A DNA stretch of 64,000 nt from Quercus robur (lineage: Eukaryota > Streptophyta > Magnoliopsida > Fagales > Fagaceae), in contig NC_065537.1 of assembly GCF_932294415.1 (NCBI RefSeq), positions 67,718,290 to 67,782,289 of the forward strand, given 5' to 3'. Positions 11,458-22,123 of this stretch are shown here, one piece after another. The notes below the pieces were generated by a model. The model was not told the DNA's origin, did no database searches, and saw only the letters and a program-made list of their open reading frames with translations. Every line of letters begins with the position of its first letter. The stretch's first letter is position 1. The translations under genes and the position numbers were made by a program.

Positions 11458-12690
11458 GTTGCAAAAGGCTTTAAACAAAAAGCTGATCTTGATTTCTTTG
11501 ATACATTTTCTCCGGTAACAAGAATTACATCTAGTAGATTGTTAATTGCTATTACTGCAATTTTTGATTTGAAAATTCATCAAATGAATGTAAAAACTGC
11601 TTTTCTAAATGGGGACCTAGAGGAAGAGTTTTACATGGACCAACCTAAAGGTTTTGTAGAGCTTAGACAAGAAAGTAAGGTATGTAAGCTAACTAAATCC
11701 TATATGGCTTAAAACAAGCACCTAAGCAGTGGCATTAAAAGTTTGATTTCTGCATGATTGAGAATGGCTATAAATCAAATGAAAGTGATAAAAGTATTTA
11801 TTCAAAATCATGGAATAATTTACATGTTATTATTAGCCTCTATGTGGATGATATATTGATTTTTGGCTTAAATATGCATGTTATAAATGAGACAAAAAAA
11901 TATGCTTAAAAGCCATTTTGATATGAAAGATCTTGGTGAGGCTAGTTTTATTTTGGGCATGAAAATTACAAAAACATGTGCTAGAATATTTCTTGATCAA
12001 TCACATTATGTTGAGAAAATATAATTTTCATGATCCCAAAAGTGTAGCTACTCCTTTTGATTCTAGCGTTCATTTATTTCCTGTGAATAATGATGATGAG
12101 ATTTGTAATCAAAAGGATTATGCTAGTATCATTGGTAGTTTGCGTTATGCTACTGATTGTACTAGATCTGACATTGCATATGCAGTAGGACTGCTTAGCA
12201 AATTTACTAGCAACCCTAGTAAAGATCATTGGCTAGCTATTGAGCGAGTCATGTGATATTTAATTGGTACCAAAAGTTATAGCTTATTTTATAAAAAGTA
12301 CCCTGCTGTGATTGAAGCTTTTAGTGATGCCGATTGGAATACTTTGTCAAGTGATTCTCTCTCTACCACTAGTTATATTTTTACCTTAGGTAGTGGTGCT
12401 ATTTGTTGGAAATCTAAAAAGCAAACAATAATTGCTAATTCAACCATGGAAGCTGAATTAATAGCATTAGCTTTAGCTAATGAAGAGGCAAATTGGCTTA
12501 GAGATTTGTTATATGAAATTTCACTTTGGGAAAAGCTAATTCAACCTATATTAATTCATTGTGATAGCACTGCCACAATTGGTAGAGTTAAAAGCTGTTA
12601 CTACAATAATAAATCCAGACCTATAAGAAGAAAGCACAGTACCTTGCGATCTTATTTGAGTACTAGCATCATAATTGTGGATTATATTAA

Positions 12691-12957
12691 GAGTGTGTTT
12701 GGATTGAACTTATTGTTGCTGAAACTGAAAATTGAAAACTGAAAACACTGTAGCAAAATAATTTTTAAATGTGTAAATAGTACCGTGGGACCCATTTTTA
12801 ATATTTTTTAATGAATAAAGTGACTGTGGGTCCCATAAACAGTACTGCTACAGTATCGCTACAGTACCGTTTGTCTCCCTTTTCTGTAAAACGCGTGAAA
12901 TGTATTAAAAAAAAAAAAAGTGTGAAAACGCAACGCAACGCGGAACCAAACACACAC
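12691..12957. mobile_element. PIF/Harbinger-like MITE inside copia RNase H
   Basis: A 267-bp insert is bounded by inverted ends GAGTGTGTTTGG and CCAAACACACAC (11 of 12 match) and by TAA duplications at 12688-12690 and 12958-12960. It is AT-rich, non-coding and carries ACTGTAGC/CTACAGTA words. The RNase H reading frame continues after it. Confidence 0.8.
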
Positions 12958-13656
12958 TAAATCTAATGATAATCTTGCAGATTCATTTACCAAGGCCTTG
13001 GCAAAAGATAGGGTCTAGAATACATCAAGGGGGGTGAGACTAAAGTCCATAGAATCATGAGTCATGTATAAGGATATCCAACCCAAGGACCAGAGATCTT
13101 GAGAATTGGGTTCAATGGGAAAAACGAATCATAGGATGGTCATAAGAAATGCACTATTTATTTTTTTTAATTATTTATTTTGTAAATAATTTTATAAATA
13201 GTTCATCCCTATGATGTAAGTGCATTTGTCCTGTAATCTGGAGAGGTTGAGTAAAAACTCTTAATGAAATTTGTAGCTCGTATGAGTGGAGTGTTAGAAT
13301 TACAGGAACACCCTTGACAAAATTTCACAAATATGAGTGTGGGGGTGGGGCCGCTCCCTATGAGATTTGGACTTAATCTCAAATACACTCATGAAACTGG
13401 GATCAGCACACGGCCATAAAGTGCTAACTATAAAAGCTCATGTCAACACCTAGGTTATTATGTGTAAGCAGTGACGCTTAATTTCCCTAAAGCAGTTCTA
13501 GTTCAAGTCAGAGACCACTACGACTCTGGAGTTGAGATCTCTATTTTACTAAGTGAAGGTTCAATGTAGAGCATAACTTCATGATGCATATTGACCCGTT
13601 TTTTCCTAGTAATCTCTCTTTAACTAAAAATTTTAATATTGAAATGAGTGGGGGAT

Positions 13657-13882
13657 TGTTGGAGCATTTTAATATTAATTAATTAAAATAAATAAATATT
13701 ACAACTTAAATGTAAAGATGTGGGAGTGAATATGGAAGATAAGGAGTTAGTGAAAATATTTAATCCCATATTGAAAAGGAGAGAGACTATTTTATTCTTT
13801 TTAATTGTGGCGATTAATGGGCTAATATGAATTGAATCAAATATTAGGCTAGATACGTGCGCAAGGGAGAGGTGAAGGGTGG
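13657..13882 (+). repeat. 3' LTR of the copia element
   Basis: It begins TGTTGGAGCATTTT right after the polypurine tract AGTGGGGGA and parallels 8593-8818 along its length. Most differences are transitions. Confidence 0.85.
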
Positions 13883-13886
13883 AGGT

Positions 13887-14215
13887 CGTTTAATTTCCAA
13901 ACCTTCCAGCGAATATCCATATTTGTGGACATTAGGCTTATCATCCACGTTTCTTATGCGCAATTTGAGTATCATAACGTGGTTTGGACATCTAACATCT
14001 AGAACTTCTAGAGAATATTCAGAGTTGGGTACATTAACCTTCACAATTTTGTTAGGTGATACACAATCCTAAAGAGGTTTGGACATATGACATTTAGACC
14101 TTCCAATAAATATCCACATTTTTGAATATCACATCCACGATTTTCATAAGTTATACGTAATTTGACATCTAAACCTTCTAAAGAATGTCCAGATTTTCTA
14201 GCATTCAAAATCGCT
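13887..14215. repeat. Degenerate minisatellite, about 100-bp unit
   Basis: Three imperfect units share words GTTTGGACATCTAACATCTAG, AACCTTC, GAATATCCA and CCACGTTT. Part of another unit lies just left of the copia element (8560-8592), so the element probably sits inside the array. Confidence 0.6.
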
Positions 14216-14990
14216 TAGAAAATCGAAGAACCATATTCACTAATAAAATCACATCATAAACCAAATCAACATGAACCCAAATTTTCTTTTCAAAAAAAAA
14301 AAAAAATCCACATCATTAATCTAATGAAAACGCATGCTATCATATATCAAATACAAAAGCAACAACTCTATTAACAAAGACAAATTGATAATCACCCCTA
14401 GGAAAAAAAGAGAACCCAAATGACATGCTTCAGTCTTGATGCTGTCTTCAATATCAAATATACTTCCATAAAACCCCCCATCTCTTTAACTGCAATGGAA
14501 GCCTTTCTTCCCGACCCCTGGGGAAAAGGGAGAAGGAAGTGGAAAATAGGAAGCTGAAATCACTGTGTGTTTGGTTACATGATTAGCACATTCATGGTTA
14601 AAAGGAAAAATATATAGTTGGGTCAAGTTGGGATAGCTGATTGGATAAAATTTAATAGTTTTTTTTGGACTTGTGGCGAGGCTCAAGTAGTGTGTTAGTG
14701 TGAGATAATCAATGCTTGTTAAGAGTCCATTTGGTATATGCTTTTTTTTCAAATTTTTGAAAATCTATTGTTTGAAAAAGGTGTAGCTAGAAAGAAAAAA
14801 AAAATGGTTTCTCAAAAAAATAAAATAGTAAGTTTTAAAAAGTTTTATTTTGAATATATATTATACTCATCACACGTGTTTTAAGCGTACAATAATACTA
14901 TTTTTTATTTATATATTGGTTATTGCTATAATGTTTAAAAGTGATGTATAAATAATCGTGTGTATATTATCAAAAATAACAATAATAATA

Positions 14991-15037
14991 ATAACTGTGT
15001 ATTTTTTTTTTTTTTATGAGATAACCGTGTGTATTTT
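14991..15037 (-). mobile_element. Probable micro-retroinsertion: CTCAT plus poly(A)
   Basis: An insert reading CTCAT plus about 11 A on the minus strand lies between imperfect repeats ATAACTGTGTATTTT (14991 onwards) and ATAACCGTGTGTATTTT (15021-15037). The repeats differ by a substitution and a 2-bp indel, so support is weaker than for the others. Confidence 0.5.
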
Positions 15038-16676
15038 GTTTTTTAAAGAAAAAGGTAAGGTAACGTGGAATAATGTTTAAAAATGAGATAGAGATAGTGT
15101 CCTAAATTTTAGACTGAATGGACAAGATAAAGAAAATAAATCTAAAATTTAAAAATAGTAAATTACTCTTTTAACCAATTTGTATTTTTCAATTTAAAAT
15201 CATTTAACTAAAAGATAGGGATATTTTAGAGAGTTTAAGAATTTGTGTGAGGGTACTTTAGCATGCAAAATGTTAAAATCCATGCAAAGAATCATGTTAT
15301 TACTAGTATAGATAATTTCAAAATAAACATGCTAGCGAAAATCGAAACACATATCTCTTATTCAAGAGTAAAAGATATGAGGTTTGATCTGTTATAGGTG
15401 GAGATTAAAACTCACATCTTTTGTTCAACAATAAGATATCAAAATTCAATGTTTCAACAAGGGATTTAAGAAATCAAGTGATATCTTAGTGACAATGACA
15501 TTTTAAGTCTTGCTCCATTTAAAATAATAGTAATAAACTTTTTTTTTGGATAAATTTCATAAGCATGACCTGAAGTTTGGCCAATCAACTCCAGAACATT
15601 TAAAAATTGACCATCGTAGTCCATACCCCCAAACAGCCTATACCGATGTTACATATCTTAGTTTCGCATATTGTTCTCTTTCACCCCTCTCCATGTGTCT
15701 CACTTTATCTTCCCTTTCTCTATTTGAATGGATAAGAAGAGGAAAAAAATTGAAAGAACCTCTTTCTTAGTGAAAAAAAGAAAAAAACTTTAATGAACCT
15801 AGTGACCACCAACCATTTGCAAGCTAAACCTACAAGGCACAAACCCAGAACTACTGACCACTAACCATCAACATCGACATTGGCATCAGCATCGGCATCA
15901 ACAAAACCCACCCACAAATCCATAACCAGTAACCACAAACCACTGGCATCAGCAAATTCACAAACAAACATGTCAAACTAAAACTCACAAAACTCCTCCA
16001 CACTCACAAAAAACCTAGATCTCTAACGCCAATCCAAACCAAAATAGACCCATAAAAAACCCAAATCCTCTAACACCGACCTAACAAAAACCCATAAATC
16101 ACCACAAGCCACAACAAAGACAAAGAGAGCAGAGAAATCAACAAACCAACCACCACGACGCCATAGCAAAGACAAAGGGAGAGAAGAGATCAACGAACCC
16201 ACCACCATGTCTCCACCACAAAGATGAAGATAGAGAGGAGAAGTGAGTGAAAATAGAGATCAAAGATGAGAGACAAGAAACGAGAGAGCCGGAGGAAGAT
16301 AAGAGAAAGGAAAAGGAGAAGAGAAATTAGAAAGAGAAGGGAGTTCAGAGAGAAACTAAAAAAGTAAGTGAGGAAGTTAAAAGGGCCAAACTGGGAAATT
16401 AACCCTAATTTTCAAATATTATAATTAATAAGCCACGTTTTCAAACTATATTTTTTACTAGCATCTTGAGTCTAAAAGACTCGATTTAAGGCCTATAAAT
16501 TGAGTCCCAAAGACTCGATTTTCATGAGTTGATCATGTCTGATGTGGTATATTTTTCCACGTAGCGTCTACCTAGAAATCAAATCTTTAAGACTCGATTT
16601 ATAACCCAAAAATAATTACAATCATTCATACTCAAAAGACCCAAAATGCAAAAACAGCAAAAATGCAGAAAGAAAG

Positions 16677-16709
<33 letters not shown>

Positions 16710-16731
16710 AGAAGAAGAAAAAGAAGAAGAA

Positions 16732-17025
16732 ATGGAGATGCAAGCTCAAGATCTAAAGCCATCCACCCGAGCTGAAGTGACCCACGCTGACTTGAAACCC
16801 ACCCACCCATGGTCCTATGCCGATCTGAAGCCACCCACTCCGATCTTCGATTTCCTCTCCACCATTCTCCCTCACTGCATTGATCATGCCAACATCGAAG
16901 TCTCCGATGCCGTTGCCCCAACACCTCACTTCAGCGAGACTCGGCTTTTGCAGGTGAAAGCAATTTTGCATTCACTCTCTTCTGTGGATATTTTTGAATT
17001 GTTTGAAGATTTTTCTTCGTGTTAG
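16732..17025 (+). CDS. Captured exon-like ORF inside the MULE, unrecognised
   Basis: The frame has an upstream ATG at 16663 within a purine-rich run (AGAAAG/GAGA). Another ATG, at 16732, begins MEMQAQDLKPSTRAEV and continues through DLKPTHPWSYADLKP and FDFLSTILPHCIDHANIEV to HFSETRLLQ. A good splice donor (CAG then GTGAAAGC, about 16952) lies there, after which the frame looks intronic. The balanced amino-acid composition suggests a real first exon of a plant gene acquired by the element (Pack-MULE style). I do not recognise the gene, and no other exons follow. Probably not functional on its own. Confidence 0.4.
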   Translation: MEMQAQDLKPSTRAEVTHADLKPTHPWSYADLKPPTPIFDFLSTILPHCIDHANIEVSDAVAPTPHFSETRLLQVKAILHSLSSVDIFELFEDFSSC

Positions 17026-17218
17026 TGGTGGTGATGGCGGTGGTGTTTGAGATTGGGAGAATTGGGGGAGATGTGGTGGAGGACATGGTTGTTGACTTTG
17101 TGTTTGTTTGTTGGATTTGAGAATTTGGGAATTGGAAAATAGAGAAAAAAAGAGGAAGAGAAGGTGGGTGTGCTTATAAAACTTGTTTTTTAAAGGGTGC
17201 GTATAAAATCGTGTCTTA

Positions 17219-19420
17219 GGGTCTGTTTGGGAGTTTATAAAGGAATGGAATGGAATGGTCATTAAAGGAATGGAATGGAATGGAATAGAATGGAATGGAT
17301 TTAGTAGGGAAAGGAATGGAATGGAATGTGATTTAAAAATCTTGTTTGGATGTTATAAAATAAAGGAATGGAATGGAATGGAAAGTAAGTAACACCGTTT
17401 GGGAGTGACATTGGAAAGAATGGAATGGAATCATTTTATAATAACATTACTATTATACTCCTCATTTTAAAGAACATAAAAAATAATCAATGAGAACTTA
17501 TAATTGCTTTGAAATGCTTAATATTTTGTGGATGATGTGAAACTAGTTAGCCACAATTGGGTCTGTGTTAGATTATTGAATTACAATATTGTTTTGTCAA
17601 GGTGAATAGATTGTATCACGCTAATCAATAATTTAACAGATGAAGATAATGGCATGAAAAATTGACAATAGTACAATTTCTTTATTTCGAAGTTCCCAAT
17701 GCAACTAATAATGATTCTTTCACCACTATTGTCTTGCAGACATCCCACAATAACACTAGATTCACAGCCATGGCAGCAAAGAGAAAGAGGGGTTTCATAC
17801 TTTTTTTGAGGAGTAATATGTCAAATACTTTAATAGTAGCAGACAAAGTGGTATAAAGTATATATCACAAAGTGGCATAAAAAAATTTATATTAAAAATA
17901 ATCTACTCCAACTTATTAAAGTTCTAAACTACTATTATTTTAATTAAAATACTTTTCATTTTACTTTCTTCTCATTTTAAATTCTTTTTACTCTTGTTTT
18001 TTTCTTAACCACTCACCTGTCCTTGTACACTAGCTTTAACATCTTAATAAGTTGTAAACAAATGCATAAAATATATTATGTATATATTTTGTTTAGACAG
18101 AAAGGGAATTGACGTTGATAAATTATAACATAGATTGATGGATAGAAAAGGGAACTATCTTGGTTTGATATTGGTTTTGTTATTTGCATTGCAAGAATTC
18201 TGTTGTGATTTCATGAATAAGTAGTGGGCAATTAATTTGTTTGAATTATTTTTGGCTAAGAATATATTCAATGAAATGCCTTGATTTGAATTTGGGCAGA
18301 GTCATGTTACTCGGTCCTAAGCTGAATCATTTTCATGTTCAACATTAATAGTAAAAAAATAAATATCTATGCTAACTCAGTGTATGATTTTCTGCAACAG
18401 TGCATTACTTTCTAGTTTCTTCTCATTTAAATTTTTTTTTACTCTTGTTTTTTTCTTAACCACACACCTGTCTTTTGTCTAAACTTGTACACTAGCTTTT
18501 GTAGACATTTCCTTTTAACCATACACATGGTGAAGCCTTGGAGCTATTAACTAATTGGATGGTTGACTTAAAACTGCAAGTGTAACACACCACTTGCTTC
18601 GTAAATAACAGAAGAATCAAAGAGGAAACAGAGTAAAAAGCAAATTTGAGTTCTCCAACGGTTCTCAGTTTCAAATTCACAGCAGTTCTACAACATTTTT
18701 CCAGCAATTCTCACTTTCAAATTTCTAAATACAATTTTTTTTTAGCTGTACAGGTAATAGGAGTTTTCGTTTCTTTTCACTTTCAAGGTTTTTTCGTTTC
18801 TTTTCACTTTCAAGGTTTTTAGTTGTACATAAGGTAGTTTGTTTTGGTTTTTAGGTGTACAAAAACACTATATATCACTCTCATGAATCACTAGCAAACA
18901 ATTCATAAAAATAAAAATTAAAAAAAAAAGAAAAAAGAAAAAAGAAAAGACTAGCAAACAACCGAAAAGAAAAAGAAAAAGATAGACATACTTGGTTTGA
19001 GCAATATCTGAAAATTGCAGCAAAAAAAAAAAAAAAGGCCAGCGGTAGCAGCTTCACTTTGTAGAGGACTGAAAATATTGTGCAAGAATTATAGCTTTAT
19101 TTTTCTTACAGCTGAATGAGAAAAAAAAGGCTGATAGTAAAGGGGTATTTTAGGGATTTTAACAAAAATTTCATTAAACCTAAATTCATTCCCTCTCATT
19201 CCTCCCAATTTTGAGGGGAACAAAAATTTGAGGTTTTAAGGGAAAAGGGAGGAATGAGCATTCCCTCCTAACGATTCCATTCCCTCCCACTTAAACTCCC
19301 AAACAAGGGAATGGACATTCCATTCCCTCCATTAAAACTCCCAAACAAGAGGAGGGAAGAATATTCTAAAAATATTCCTTTTATTCCATTCCATTCCATT
19401 CCCTCCTCCCAAACGGAGCC
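17219..19420. mobile_element. PIF/Harbinger-like non-autonomous element, 2.2 kb, with GGAATGG-rich ends
   Basis: The ends are GGGTCTGTTTGGGAG (17219) and the inverse GGCTCCGTTTGGGAG (19420), 13 of 15 identical, with TTA duplications at 17216-17218 and 19421-19423. GGAATGGAATGG arrays fill the first 200 bp and ATTCCATTCC arrays the last 200 bp. The interior is AT-rich, with an 83-bp internal direct repeat (17966-18048 and 18416-18499, sharing CTCTTGTTTTTTTCTTAACC). No transposase frame is visible. Confidence 0.75.
18890..18961 (+). mobile_element. Micro-retroinsertion: TTCATA plus A-rich tail, 12-bp target duplication
   Basis: A 48-bp insert (18902-18949) of TTCAT followed by A-rich sequence with scattered G and T lies between perfect repeats ACTAGCAAACAA (18890-18901 and 18950-18961). 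The impure tail suggests age. Confidence 0.7.
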
Positions 19421-20177
19421 TTAGAAACTCGATTTTCAAATGGTTGCCATGTGGAAAAAATGCCAGATCATACTTGATCAACCCATGAAAATTGAGTCTT
19501 TGAGACTCAATTTATAGGCCCTAAATCGAGTCTCTTAGACTTGAGATGCTAGTAAAAAAATATAGTTTGAAAACAATGCCTACTAATTATATTATTTGGC
19601 AAACAGGGTTAATTTCCCATTTTGGCCAATTAAAAGCCCATTTGGATTTATGCTACTATGAACTGAGATTATTAGTCCAAACTTTAGGTATATTTGTGAA
19701 ATTTACCCATTTTGTTTGAAGGAAAATAATAATAGATTGAACACTCATTTATCCTTTTCAATTAATTAATTAGCACATTCTTAAATAAAATAAAATAATT
19801 TTAATTAGCAAATATACCAACACTTTAAGTTAACGAAATTATATGAAATATATTACAAAATCCCACATTTTTCCAACTAGTAAGTGTTTGTTTGACAAAA
19901 ATTATTTTTACCAACTTATTTTACTATTTAATTTATTTTTGATATTATTTATATGTCTCATTATATTTTTTGATTCTATTCATGAAGTAGGATTTCAAAT
20001 AACTTTTAAATACTTTTAAATTTATTTACAGCATCTCAGGCAAAAAATTTCAATTTCAACCAAATAACCGATCCAAACGGACCCAAATCGACACCTTTAC
20101 TCCTTTTCCCCTTAAACCCTAGCAAAAACTCTTCTCCAGAAACATTGCCTGTGTATCTTTTCTTTGCTTGCACAACA

Positions 20178-22123
20178 ATGGCTGCTAATCTTCCCTTCAG
20201 AAACCTGCTTTCTCTTATGCAAAATCGTTTTTTGACAACATCGGCAGCAAAAAATTCATCAACTTCTCAACTACTTTCATCCTCATTCACTGTTAACTAC
20301 CTCATGAACTCATGTGGGCTCCCCTTAGAATCTACTCTCTCAACCTCACAGAAGCTCAAACTCGAAGAAAACAACCTCCAAAGGCCTCAAGCTGTGCTCG
20401 CTTTCTTGAAATCTCACGGTTTCGACAATACCCACATCGCGGAATTGATCAAAAAGCACCGGGATTTTTTAGAAAATAACTAGAAAACCCAAACAATATC
20501 ATTAGTTAGGAAACGTTTCAAACTAATTTGGTTTCTAACAATTCGAGTTCAGAGGACTCGATTTGTGTTATGGTAGACTGGCCAGAAATCGAGTCCATTG
20601 GACTCGGTTTCTAAGCATAGAAACCGAGTTCATCGGACTTTGTTTCTAAGCAAAGAAATCTAGTCTACTGAACTCGGATTTCGTTCATGCAAACCAAGCC
20701 CAATGGACTCGATTTAGTAACGCAGTGGGCAGCCCAGACAAAACGAAGAAGAAAGAAGCAACGGAGAGTTCAAAACGAAGAAGAAAGAAGCAACAAATGA
20801 AAACTCAGGCGCCGATTCTGACCAAACCCAGCTGCCGATTCTGACCAAACCCAAGCGCTTGAAGCTTCATCGTTTTTGCATCGTCGCGGCTGCGAGACAC
20901 GTCCGATCTCTGCGTTTTGCATCACCTGAAGCTTTCGCCGGTTGGGTTTGGTCAGAATCGGCGGCTGGGTTTGCATCGCCTGAATTTCTTCTTTGTTTTG
21001 AACTCTCTGGGTTGTTGGAAAATCTCAGCACTGCCTTACTAAATCGAGTCCAGTAGACTCGATTTCTTGGCTTAGAAACCGAGTCCAATGAACTAGGTTT
21101 CTATGCTTAGAAACCGAGTCCAATGGACTCGATTTCTAGCCAATCTACCAAGCCACAAATCGAGTCCTCTGAACTCGAATTGTTAGAAACCAAATTAGTT
21201 TGAAACGTTTCCTAATTAATGATATTGTTTGGGTTTTGTAGTTATTTTCTAAAAAATCCCAAAAGCGCCCAAGGATACTCCTATCCAAAGTGGAAGACAA
21301 TCTCAAGCCCAAGATCGAGTTTCTCACCCAGAATGGCTTTGTGGGTAAGCTTCTTGCTGACCTCATTGTATTGAGTCCTGTCATTTTCAGGCGAGGCTTG
21401 AGTTCCCATATAAAACCAACGTTTCAATTTCTGAATACATACCTTGAAAACAATGAGAATGTTGTGGCGGCTGTTAAGCGGTCTTCGTGGCTTTTAACTT
21501 ATGATCTTACTGGGATTTTGCAACCAAATATTGAATTTTTGATAAGGGAAGGAGTACCTTTACATAGCATATCGAAATTGATTCTAACGCAGCCTAGAAC
21601 AATAATGCGGAAAGTCAATAGGTTGGAAGATGCAGTACAAACTCTCAAAAAATTGGGTCTAGAACTGACTTCTGAGTTGTTTATGCTTGCTCTTAGTGTA
21701 TTGGTTTCCATGAAGGAGTCAAATTGGGACAGAAAAATGGAAGTGTTGAAGAGTTTTGGGTGGTCGGAAGAGGATATTTGGTTGGTTTTTAAGAGCAACC
21801 CGCTTTGTTTGGGTTGCTCGGAGGAGAAAATGAAGAGTGCAATGGATTTCTATGTGAATACCATGGAGATGGATGTAGACACTATAATTCGTTACCCCAG
21901 ATTTCTTACGTATGCTGTTCATAAAAGGCTTCGTCCAAGGTATAATGTCTTGAAGGTTTTGAAGTCAAAGAATCTGCTTAAAGAGGGCAAGAATTATGCT
22001 TCGCTTTTTAATCAAGCTGAAAACACTTTCTACAAGAATTATGTTGTTAAGCATTCAGATAGCATACCAGGTTTAATGGAGTTATACCGTGGTATCACTA
22101 TGGCAGAGAATAAAGACAGTTGA
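20178..22123 (+). pseudogene. mTERF-family gene interrupted by a MULE
   Basis: mTERF proteins are helical-repeat, nucleic-acid-binding proteins of mitochondria or chloroplasts that control organellar transcription, splicing or translation. The first half (ATG at 20178) begins MAANLPFRNLLSLMQNRF, a plausible organelle targeting region, then SFTVNYLMNSCGLPLES and HIAELIKK. The second half (from 21270) continues RILLSKVEDNLKPKIEFL, SSHIKPTFQFL, NIEFLIREGVP, WSEEDIWLVFKSNP and DTIIRYPRFLTYAVHKRL, ending TGA at 22121-22123. These are successive mTERF repeats. An 800-bp MULE (20461-21260) sits between them and brings stops from 20481. Omitting it and one 9-bp duplication leaves 379 codons in one frame, the usual plant mTERF length. 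The gene has no introns otherwise. As written the allele should give a truncated protein unless the insert is spliced out. Confidence 0.88.
20461..21260. mobile_element. 800-bp Mutator-like element inside the mTERF gene
   Basis: Inverted repeats of about 230 bp start GGGATTTTTTAGAAAATAAC at 20461 and end with its inverse at 21260. The 9-bp flanks are AAAAGCACC (20452-20460) and AAAAGCGCC (21261-21269), 8 of 9 identical. Inside the arms CGAGTCCA and TGGACTCG words alternate, making each arm partly self-complementary. A similar GACTCGATTT word marks the MULE at 16384-19627, so the two may be related. The central 250 bp is less AT-rich, with duplicated CCGATTCTGACCAAACCC, and may be captured. 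No transposase is present. Confidence 0.9.

Larger units (their letters stand above)
11051..13010 (+). pseudogene. Copia reverse transcriptase and RNase H remnant
   Basis: The RT region reads NRTWKLVDLPPGCKTIGCK, then a stop and KFKAR (11360-11418). It is interrupted by a tiny poly(A) insertion, resumes with QMNVKTAFLNGDLEEEFYM (about 11580-11640) and the YVDDILIFG catalytic motif (about 11840). RNase H follows at 12308-12690 (FSDADW, CWKSKKQTIIANSTMEAE) and is cut by a MITE. The last piece, DNLADSFTKALAKD, sits after the MITE at about 12968-13010. Several stops and frameshifts are present. Confidence 0.88.
8593..13882 (+). mobile_element. Ty1/copia LTR retrotransposon with both LTRs, coding region decayed
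   Basis: Two matching LTRs bound a gag-protease-integrase-RT-RNase H series in the Ty1/copia order. A polypurine tract (AGTGGGGGA) precedes the 3' LTR, and a GGTATCA word like the initiator-Met tRNA primer site follows the 5' LTR at 8820. The leader between the primer site and gag is only about 40 bp, so some 5' sequence has probably been deleted. LTRs differ at roughly a dozen positions over 226 bp by eye (about 94% identity). Stops and frameshifts break gag and pol. Secondary insertions are a MITE (12691-12957) and a 25-bp poly(A) insert (11420-11444). No matching 5-bp target duplication was seen. Confidence 0.92.
16384..19627. mobile_element. Mutator-like element (non-autonomous) with about 220-bp inverted repeats and captured sequence
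   Basis: The left arm from 16384 (GGCCAAACTGGGAAATTAAC) matches the inverse of the right arm ending at 19627 for about 220 bp. Shared blocks are TTTTTACTAGCATCT, GACTCGATTTA and CCTATAAATTGAGTC. The flanking 9 bp are AGTTAAAAG (16375-16383) and AATTAAAAG (19628-19636), 8 of 9 identical, as expected for a MULE duplication. No transposase is encoded. Between the arms are a gene-like exon (16663-17025) and a nested Harbinger-like element. Confidence 0.8.
15548..19708. mobile_element. Outer MULE-like element (inferred from inverted ends)
   Basis: The left end GGATAAATTTCATAAGCATG, running on to ACCTGAAGTTTGG, matches in inverse the right end (19660-19708) GGGTAAATTTCACAAATAT, running on to ACCTAAAGTTTGG. 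The 9 bp outside are all T on the left and ATTTTGTTT on the right, a possible decayed 9-bp duplication in low-complexity sequence. Inside the left arm are CA-rich stretches with CATCAGCATCGGCATC and purine-rich sequence, perhaps captured. The inverted end is only about 35 bp before similarity fades. Confidence 0.5.

Noticed and set aside
20145-20177. Starting the mTERF protein at 20145
   Set aside because: The codon there is TTG; the first in-frame ATG, with a targeting-like sequence after it, is 20178.
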